DNA from: Fimbriimonadales bacterium
GTDB lineage: Bacteria; Armatimonadota; Fimbriimonadia; Fimbriimonadales; GBS-DC
Reading direction: 5' to 3'
DNA: 6,841 nt
Assembly (NCBI GenBank): GCA_025060055.1
Contig: JANXCK010000126.1
Span: 1 to 6,841 of the forward strand
In this document: positions 1-4,582 of the stretch, piece by piece
How positions within the stretch are numbered: position 1 is the stretch's first letter
Layout: each line of letters starts with the position of its first letter
Notes under the pieces: model-generated
Told to the model about the DNA's origin: nothing
What the model saw: only the letters and a program-made list of their open reading frames with translations
The model's database searches: none
Translations under genes and position numbers: made by a program

Positions 1-528
1 TGTGGGTCCTGTGACGACCAGCATGCCGTAGGCGACTTGCAGGGCGCGTCGCCAGTTCGCCATCACATCGGGCGGCATGCCCAGCGTGTCGAGTTTGACC
101 TGCATCTTGGCAGGGTCTAAGATGCGCATTACAATCCGCTCACCGTTCAGCGTCGGGATGCACGATACGCGCGCGCTCAGCCGCCGATCGAGATACTCCA
201 TATCGATACGCCCGTCTTGGGTGTCGCGCTTTTCATCCAAGTGCATGTTCGCTGCGAGCTTCACGCGGCTAATCATCGCCTGAATCAGGTCGGGTTGGGT
301 CACGACCTCGTGTTCGTGCAGGATGCCATCGATGCGGAACCGAATGCGCAGGGCGTTGTGTTCGGGGTGCATGTGGATGTCGGATGCCCCTTTTTCAAGG
401 GCTTGGATGAACATCTGGTCGACGCGCTGCACTGCTATGGAGAGTTCTTCACCGCCCATTTCGCGGGCGACGCCTGCATGGCGCATAATCAGCCGAAACA
501 TTCGCCCAGAACCGCGCATCCCATACAT
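1..528 (-). CDS. PilB/GspE-family secretion or pilus assembly ATPase, N-terminal 176 residues (cut by window edge)
   Basis: Reading the minus strand from 528 gives 176 codons open to the window edge. The protein belongs to the type II secretion / type IV pilus assembly ATPase family (GspE/PilB), cytoplasmic hexamers that power pilus or pseudopilus polymerisation. Seen: GASDIHMHP (47-55) and RFRIDGIL (63-70) match the conserved ASDIH and RIDG motifs. KRDTQDGRI (100-108) matches the family's KRxPQDGR, and PTLNGERIVMRILD (125-138) its PTxxGEKxVxRxLD. The last residues, VTGPT, are the beginning of the Walker A loop, so the catalytic half lies outside the window. The protein starts almost directly at the first ATPase subdomain, with about 30 residues before it, and so lacks the 150-residue or longer N-terminal domain of classical GspE/PilB. 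The start is fixed by an in-frame TAA at 535-537 and a good AGGAG nine bases upstream. It is divergent from pheS. Which system it serves cannot be told from here. Confidence 0.9.
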   Translation of the reverse strand, partial: MYGMRGSGRMFRLIMRHAGVAREMGGEELSIAVQRVDQMFIQALEKGASDIHMHPEHNALRIRFRIDGILHEHEVVTQPDLIQAMISRVKLAANMHLDEKRDTQDGRIDMEYLDRRLSARVSCIPTLNGERIVMRILDPAKMQVKLDTLGMPPDVMANWRRALQVAYGMLVVTGPT

Positions 529-537
529 TGCTGCTTA

Positions 538-542
538 CTCCT
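538..542 (-). promoter_or_regulatory. Ribosome binding site of the PilB/GspE-like gene
   Basis: The minus strand reads AGGAG, then nine bases, then ATG at 528. An in-frame stop codon lies between the site and the start, so translation cannot begin further upstream. This fixes the short N-terminus of the ATPase as native rather than a mis-called start. Confidence 0.7.
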
Positions 543-570
543 GAGGGATTAGACGCCCCTAAACAGCAAA

Positions 571-599
571 AGTATACCCCTATCATACCGCCGTCCGAA
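571..599 (-). promoter_or_regulatory. Possible sigma-70-type promoter for the PilB/GspE-like gene
   Basis: On the minus strand a TATACT box (576 down to 571) matches the -10 consensus at five of six positions. It lies about 42 bases upstream of the start codon. The hexamer 17 bases further upstream, TTCGGA (599 to 594), matches the -35 consensus at only three positions. The call therefore rests on the -10 box and on the need for a promoter in this divergent gap. Confidence 0.3.
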
Positions 600-610
600 G
601 TCCCCTTCGG
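595..610. other. Short perfect hairpin in the divergent promoter region
   Basis: CCGAAG (595-600) and CTTCGG (605-610) form a perfect 6-bp stem around a TCCC loop. It sits between the divergent PilB-like and pheS genes and overlaps the weak -35 candidate of the former. There is no T-run on either side, so it is not an intrinsic terminator. It could be an operator-like palindrome or chance. Confidence 0.3.
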
Positions 611-677
611 GCTAATTCCGCAGGGGGCACAGATGTGTGGACGCGATTGTACCTATCGGGAACAGTTGCACATCGGC

Positions 678-705
678 GGGACACAGAACCGATTTCAGGT
701 ATGAT
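678..705 (+). promoter_or_regulatory. Candidate promoter of pheS
   Basis: GGGACA (678-683, four of six matches to the -35 consensus) and TATGAT (700-705, five of six to the -10) are separated by 16 bases. Transcription would begin near 712, leaving a leader of about 30 bases. That is too short for a T-box or a leader-peptide attenuator. No strong Shine-Dalgarno sequence precedes the ATG at 744. Confidence 0.4.
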
Positions 706-743
706 ACATAGGCAGGGACGAAACTGCCCGCGCCACGAGCTGT

Positions 744-1748
744 ATGCAAACGATTCGGCAAATCGTAGAGGAAGCGGAGCGTGCGATAGCGCAGGCGACC
801 TCCACAGCGGAGCTGCAGGAGGTGGAGACGCGCTTTCTGGGCAAGAAGGGCGCACTGGGGCAACTGCTGCGTCAGGTCGGCGCGCTGCCCCCAGAGGAGC
901 GACCTGCCTTTGGGCAGCAAGTGAACGCCGCCCGCGAACACTTGGAAGCCCAGTTCGCCACACGACGCATCGAGCTGGAGCAAGCCGAAATCGCTCAGCG
1001 CATCGAAGGGGAGCGACTCGATATCACCTTGCCCGGAACCCCGCTGCGCCCGGCACGGCTGCACCCGCTAACCTTGACCATGCGTCGTGTGAAAGCCGCG
1101 CTGATGGGGCTGGGCTTCGAGTTCGTGGACGGCTACGACCTCGAAGAGTTCCGCTATAACTTCGGCGCCCTCAACTATCCCGATGACCACCCCGCGATGG
1201 ACGAGCAGAACTCGTTCCACATCGCGCCGGGCTACCTCTTGCGCACGCAGACCACTTCAATTCAAGGGCGTGTCTTTGAGCAACTGCAACGCGGTGAACG
1301 CCAGTTGCCCCTGCGAATCGCGATTATCGGGCGCTGCTACCGCTACGAAAATGTGGATGCCACCCACTCGCATACCTTCCATCAGGTGGACGCTTTCATG
1401 GTGGATGAGGGCGTGAGCATGGCGCACCTGAAGGGCGTGCTGACGCAGTTCGCGCAGATGATGTTTGGCGCGGAGGCGCGCGTGCGTTTCCGCCCCGACT
1501 TTTTCCCGTTCGTGGAGCCGGGCGTGGACTTTGCGATTTCGTGGAAGGGCGGCTGGCTCGAACTCGGCGGGGCAGGGCTAATCCATCCCGCTATCTTGGA
1601 ACGCTACGGCATCGACACGGAACGCTACAGCGGCTTCGCGTTCGGGCTGGGCATCGAGCGAATCCCGATGCTCCAGTACGGCGTGGACGACCTGCGCCTG
1701 TTTTTGGAGAACGATCTGCGCTTTTTGGAACAGTTTCCCCTGATCTGA
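744..1748 (+). CDS. pheS: Phenylalanine-tRNA ligase alpha subunit
   Basis: PheS is the catalytic subunit of the cytoplasmic (alpha-beta)2 enzyme that charges tRNA-Phe with phenylalanine using ATP. Its 334 residues are within the usual range (E. coli is about 327). Residues 1-85 are the N-terminal tRNA-binding coiled coil, including the family's FLGKKGALGQ (31-40). The class II core follows: LLRTQT (165-170), motif 2 around GRCYRYENVDATHSHTFHQ (196-214), FFPFVEPG (253-260), and motif 3 with SGFAFGLGIERIPML (296-310). The two phenylalanine-binding aromatics and the gatekeeper alanine in GFAFG are present. Two pocket positions differ from the family norm. HQVD (213-216) has Asp where the usual HQxE has Glu, and T171 replaces the Ser of the RTxTS motif. 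FVEPG, MAHLKG and GGAG resemble Thermus PheS. No pheT follows, and the next gene is convergent. ATG 744 gives the normal family N-terminus, although its ribosome binding site is poor. Confidence 0.96.
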   Translation: MQTIRQIVEEAERAIAQATSTAELQEVETRFLGKKGALGQLLRQVGALPPEERPAFGQQVNAAREHLEAQFATRRIELEQAEIAQRIEGERLDITLPGTPLRPARLHPLTLTMRRVKAALMGLGFEFVDGYDLEEFRYNFGALNYPDDHPAMDEQNSFHIAPGYLLRTQTTSIQGRVFEQLQRGERQLPLRIAIIGRCYRYENVDATHSHTFHQVDAFMVDEGVSMAHLKGVLTQFAQMMFGAEARVRFRPDFFPFVEPGVDFAISWKGGWLELGGAGLIHPAILERYGIDTERYSGFAFGLGIERIPMLQYGVDDLRLFLENDLRFLEQFPLI

Positions 1749-1783
1749 TGAGTGCCTTAGCGATTAGGTCGTCCCGTTTTCTC

Positions 1784-1815
1784 ACCCTCACCCCCTTGCC
1801 CCCTCCTGACAAGGG
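1784..1815. repeat. Repeat unit A, partial copy of the C-rich palindromic family
   Basis: It begins with ACCCTCACCCCC (1784-1795), the same 12 bases that begin units C and D. It then diverges and ends in a small hairpin, CCCTTG (1793-1798) with CAAGGG (1810-1815), around an 11-base loop. It lies 35 bases after the pheS stop codon. It is probably a decayed or truncated copy. Confidence 0.5.
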
Positions 1816-1857
1816 TACACGCTCCAAGTTCAAAATCGCTGGCGGTGCTGATTTCCT

Positions 1858-1953
1858 GAAAGCCCCCTCCTTGAGGTTTCCCCCGCTCCGCGAGGGGAAC
1901 CAGGAAAACGCTCGGTTCCCCCTTTCTAAGGGGGAACCTGCAGGAGGGGGTTC
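1858..1953. repeat. Repeat unit B, nested palindrome
   Basis: The outer arms, 1858-1884 and 1930-1953, are imperfect inverted copies of about 25 bases sharing CCCCCTCCT and the reverse of GGGGGAACCT. Inside lies a perfect 11-bp hairpin, GGTTCCCCCTT (1914-1924) and AAGGGGGAACC (1928-1938), around TCT. A smaller TCCCC/GGGGA stem lies near 1880-1900. No T-run follows on the plus strand (the next bases include AAAAAA), so it is a hairpin repeat or mobile-palindrome remnant rather than a textbook terminator. It could still stall convergent transcription from pheS and pth. Confidence 0.75.
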
Positions 1954-1996
1954 AAAAAATCCCGCCTTCTGCCCGCGTGTTGAGGCAAAACGATGT

Positions 1997-2082
1997 ACCC
2001 TCACCCCCTAACCCCCTCTCCCAGAGGGCGAGGGGGAACTCGGCTCCCCTCTCCTCGTGGGAGAGGGGCTGGGGGTGAGGGT
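1997..2082. repeat. Repeat unit C, complete inverted-repeat element
   Basis: The left arm (1997-2023) starts ACCCTCACCCCC, and the right arm (2058-2082) ends in its reverse complement. The arms pair over about 25 bases with small differences. A second hairpin lies within: CCCCTCTCC (2046-2054) with GGAGAGGGG (2060-2068) around five bases. The outermost 24 bases of the right arm, reverse-complemented, are identical to 6787-6810 (unit D). It starts 10 bases beyond the pth stop codon, where the operon's transcript should end. It is a short non-autonomous palindromic repeat with no coding capacity. Confidence 0.8.
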
Positions 2083-2092
2083 TAAACTCGTC

Positions 2093-2728
2093 TCACTCGA
2101 GACCTCGATTGGTGTAATCGCCGCGGTTGAACCGTGCCATCACCTGCTCGATAGGCTCCGTTAGCCACGCTTCGCAGGCGTCGGCAGCGCGTTGCACCGC
2201 CGCGTCCAGCAGTGGGCGCTCGTCAGGTGGGGGCGGCGACAACACATACTCCGCTAAGTCGGTTCCCTCAGGCGGTTGCCCGATGCCGATGCGCACGCGC
2301 GGGAACGCCTCTGTGCCCAGCGCTGCGATAATCGACTTCATCCCGTTGTGTCCGCCTGCGGAGCCTTTGGCACGGACGCGCACCACACCGGGCGCGAGCC
2401 AGATGTCGTCGAAGACCACCAGCATCTGCTCTGGCTGTAGGTGGTACGCCTGCAGCAGGGCGTGCGCCGCCGCGCCACTGAGGTTCATGTAGGTTTGTGG
2501 CTTCGCTAAGACCACGGGCGTCCCCCCGATTACGCCCACGCCGAGCTTGCTACTGTGGCGGCGCGTTTTTAGTTCAATCCCGTGTCGCTGCGCCAGCAGG
2601 TCAACCGTCCAGAACCCCACATTGTGGCGTGTAGGTGCGTACTGCGCGCCAGGGTTGCCCAAGCCGAGAATGAGGCGCGATGGCGTTAGGGCGGGCTTTC
2701 CCCGCAACTTTTGTATCAGCGTATACAT
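2093..2728 (-). CDS. pth: Peptidyl-tRNA hydrolase
   Basis: Pth cleaves the ester bond of peptidyl-tRNAs that drop off ribosomes, recycling tRNA in the cytoplasm. The 211-residue protein shows the full family pattern: LGLGNPG (21-27), TRHNVGF (33-39) with catalytic His35 (E. coli His20), PQTYMNLSG (77-85) with Asn82, and FDDIWLAPG (106-114) with the catalytic Asp107. GSAGGHNGMKSI (122-133) follows with Asn128, then RVRIGIGQP (144-152). N25, H35, N82, D107 and N128 are all present, so activity is expected. A 17-residue basic N-terminal stretch precedes the usual beginning of the fold. W110 stands where DDLDLPxG normally has Asp; this position is not catalytic. No clear ribosome binding site precedes ATG 2728. 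The gene lies 36 bases after the ABC ATPase on the same strand, so it is probably the last gene of that operon. Confidence 0.96.
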   Translation of the reverse strand: MYTLIQKLRGKPALTPSRLILGLGNPGAQYAPTRHNVGFWTVDLLAQRHGIELKTRRHSSKLGVGVIGGTPVVLAKPQTYMNLSGAAAHALLQAYHLQPEQMLVVFDDIWLAPGVVRVRAKGSAGGHNGMKSIIAALGTEAFPRVRIGIGQPPEGTDLAEYVLSPPPPDERPLLDAAVQRAADACEAWLTEPIEQVMARFNRGDYTNRGLE

Positions 2729-2764
2729 CGTCGGCAGCTCAAGCGCGGCGCGGGTTCAGTCCCG

Positions 2765-3691
2765 TCAGCTCACCTCGCCCTTCGTAATCCGCATAAACAC
2801 ATCTTCGAGGTCGAGCGACTCTTCGCGGAAAGTGGCGATGCGATACCCATCGCGCACCAGCGCGGCGAGCAGGTCGGCTTGCTCTTCCAGCCCCCCAGCA
2901 AAATGCACATACAAGCTGCCATTGCGCGCCTCCACGCCATGCACATGCGGTTCGCGCTCCAGTCGCTGGATAAGTGGCTCCTGTTCGCCCAGCGGCTTGA
3001 TTTCCAACAGGCGGTTCGCCTGCAGCTGGCGCACAATCTCGTCCACCGCGCCCCAGACCAGCAGCTCGCCCTTCTCGATGATGCCGATTTTGTTGCAAAA
3101 ATCTGCCAGTTCGGGCAGAATGTGCGAGGAGACCAGCACGATTTTGCCCATCGCGCCCAGCTCGCGAATGAGTTCTTTGATTTCGATGCGGGCGCGCGGG
3201 TCTAAGCCCGACGCTGGCTCGTCCAATAGCAGCAGAATCGGGTCGTGTACGAGGCTCTTCGCAAGGCAAAGACGCTGCTGCATCCCGCGCGAAAGCGTCT
3301 CCACATAGGCGTCTTTTTTGACCGTGAGGTCGGTCAGTTCCAGCACATTCTCGATAATCGCGGCGCGTTGCGCCTTCGGGATGCGGTACGCCGCTGCGAA
3401 AAACTCCAGATACTCCGTGACGGTAATCCCTTCGTACAGCCCGAAGAAGTCGGGCATGTAGCCCAGCAGCGGGCGCACCTCCTCAGGGTAGCGCACGATA
3501 TCGATCCCGTTCAGCGTCGCCGTGCCCGCCGTCGGCTCCAGCAAGGTGGCAAGCATCTTGATGGTTGTGGTCTTGCCTGCCCCGTTCGGTCCGATAAAAC
3601 CGAACACATCGCCAGGATGGAGCTGAAAATAGAGGTCGCGCACGGCAACCAGCTCCCCATACTCCTTGCGTAGCCCCTTGACATCCAGCAT
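2765..3691 (-). CDS. ABC transporter ATP-binding protein (ABC-2 / CcmA-GldA type)
   Basis: This is the cytoplasmic ATPase subunit that drives the adjacent ABC-2 permease. In its 308 residues the nucleotide-binding domain covers about 1-220. It has Walker A GPNGAGKT (34-41), signature LSRGMQQR (133-140), Walker B ILLLLDEP (152-159) with catalytic Glu158, D-loop SGLD (161-164) and switch His190 in SSHIL. All catalytic residues are present. The Q-loop reads GYMPDFFGLYEGITV, with Asp81 where most ABC ATPases have Gln; many ABC-2 exporters have Glu there. Residues 225-308 are a C-terminal extension typical of ABC-2 exporter ATPases. A GAGGGG ribosome binding site seven bases before ATG 3691 overlaps the permease stop codon, so the two genes are translationally coupled. 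The substrate is unknown; family members include exporters of polymers, lipids and peptides, and gliding-motility machines. Confidence 0.93.
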   Translation of the reverse strand: MLDVKGLRKEYGELVAVRDLYFQLHPGDVFGFIGPNGAGKTTTIKMLATLLEPTAGTATLNGIDIVRYPEEVRPLLGYMPDFFGLYEGITVTEYLEFFAAAYRIPKAQRAAIIENVLELTDLTVKKDAYVETLSRGMQQRLCLAKSLVHDPILLLLDEPASGLDPRARIEIKELIRELGAMGKIVLVSSHILPELADFCNKIGIIEKGELLVWGAVDEIVRQLQANRLLEIKPLGEQEPLIQRLEREPHVHGVEARNGSLYVHFAGGLEEQADLLAALVRDGYRIATFREESLDLEDVFMRITKGEVS

Positions 3692-3698
3692 CGTTAAT

Positions 3699-3704
3699 CC
3701 CCTC
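3699..3704 (-). promoter_or_regulatory. Ribosome binding site of the ABC ATPase
   Basis: The minus strand reads GAGGGG seven bases before ATG 3691. Its first G is the last base of the permease TAG stop. This overlap supports translational coupling of the two subunits and fixes the ATPase start. Confidence 0.65.
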
Positions 3705-4582
3705 TACTTGCGCCATGCGTATTTTAACCCGCGATAGGTAAGTCCTGCAAACAACATCGCGAGCGCGAGGTAGAGAAAACTTTGTGTGTAGCCCCAGTTC
3801 AGGTAGTAAAGCCCTTTCAGGTAGCTAACAGTATCATCGCTCCAGCCTGTCCAGGGGCGTTCTTGCGCTATCCAGCCCAGTTGACTATTCACATAAAACG
3901 GGTTCAGATGCACAACGAACCGCGCATCAAAAAGCGAGCCAACCCACCACAAGAAGCCTTCCCAGTGGTTCTGCAGGAAGCTAATCGACTGAATTCCTGT
4001 ATCCCAGCTCCCGAAGGTGAGGTACAAGAGCGGGAACAGCAGCAGCGCGAACACTTGTCCTGCGTACAGCGTCGAGGCGGTGCTGATAGTGCGCTTCAGT
4101 TTGAACGAGAGCCACATCCCCAGCGTGGTGAGCAACGCGCCCCAGCTGAACAGCACGAGCCAGCCCGCAACAGTCGCGTACACCTGTGTCCCCACTAAGT
4201 CGATGGTGATGAGTGTCATCGGAACGAACGCGAGCGTTAGGAGCGCAAGGCGTACCAGCGCGGCGCCCCACTTGCCCCAGAGGATCTCGCGTGCGCTCAG
4301 GCGCGTGAGTGCCAGCGACTCCCAAGTCTGTTTCTCGTACTCCAGCGAGAACAAGTTGTACGCCATCAGCGGCGCGAACAAGCAAATCGCAAACAGTCCA
4401 AAGTTGAGCGCCGTGCCCAGCGACGCGTCGTTGTAGGCAATCAGTTGGAATACCAGCAGGTAGGTCAGCGCGGCGCTCGCGACGAGTGCGCCGTACAGCA
4501 GGGGTTGTCGTCGCCAGCGGTTGCGCGTCAAGCCGAACAGCTGATACCACAGCAGTGGGTTCTCCGCGCGGGGTTTCATCAT
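3704..4582 (-). CDS. ABC-2 type transporter permease
   Basis: This 292-residue integral membrane protein is the transmembrane partner of the ATPase encoded just downstream. Six hydrophobic segments are visible at about 28-50, 57-79, 108-128, 136-160, 172-192 and 265-284, the number expected for an ABC-2 permease. After helix 2 comes EYEKQTWESLALTRLS (81-96), then AREILWGKWG (97-106). This is the family's E..GT...L....S..EI..GK pattern, thought to be the coupling region that contacts the ATPase. A long aromatic-rich loop (about 193-264) lies before the last helix and is predicted to be outside the cytoplasm. The start overlaps the upstream gene's stop in ATGATGA. The GGAGGG at 4591-4586 is too close to the first ATG (four bases from GGAGG) and better spaced (seven bases) for the second ATG at 4579, so translation may begin one codon later. 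The substrate is unknown. Confidence 0.88.
   Translation of the reverse strand: MMKPRAENPLLWYQLFGLTRNRWRRQPLLYGALVASAALTYLLVFQLIAYNDASLGTALNFGLFAICLFAPLMAYNLFSLEYEKQTWESLALTRLSAREILWGKWGAALVRLALLTLAFVPMTLITIDLVGTQVYATVAGWLVLFSWGALLTTLGMWLSFKLKRTISTASTLYAGQVFALLLFPLLYLTFGSWDTGIQSISFLQNHWEGFLWWVGSLFDARFVVHLNPFYVNSQLGWIAQERPWTGWSDDTVSYLKGLYYLNWGYTQSFLYLALAMLFAGLTYRGLKYAWRK

Noticed and set aside
553..743. T-box riboswitch or Phe-rich leader-peptide attenuator for pheS
   Set aside because: The likely leader is only about 30 bases, no T-box sequence or tandem Phe codons are visible, and the only hairpin (595-610) lies upstream of the predicted transcription start.
583..1064. Two long minus-strand open frames antisense to the start of pheS
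   Set aside because: They lie opposite a complete, well-conserved pheS frame, have low-complexity Arg/Ala/Pro-rich translations typical of GC-rich antisense frames, and show no family motif.
1914..1938. Intrinsic terminator of pheS
   Set aside because: The 11-bp stem is strong, but no T-run follows on the plus strand, and on the minus strand the T-run precedes the stem. It is kept as a repeat hairpin with a possible stalling role.
1541..2011. Open frames on both strands running from the end of pheS through the repeats
   Set aside because: Their translations are the palindromic repeats read in frame (Pro/Gly/Ser/Arg-rich) joined to pheS sequence in the wrong frame. No ribosome binding site or recognisable domain is seen.
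1784..2082. CRISPR array
   Set aside because: The repeats are palindromic, of different lengths and spacing, partly different in sequence and in inverted orientation. There are no equal-length spacers and no cas genes.
2547..3308. Long plus-strand open frames opposite pth and the ABC ATPase
   Set aside because: The minus strand here carries two complete genes with all catalytic motifs. The plus frames are Ser/Arg/Cys-rich shadows.
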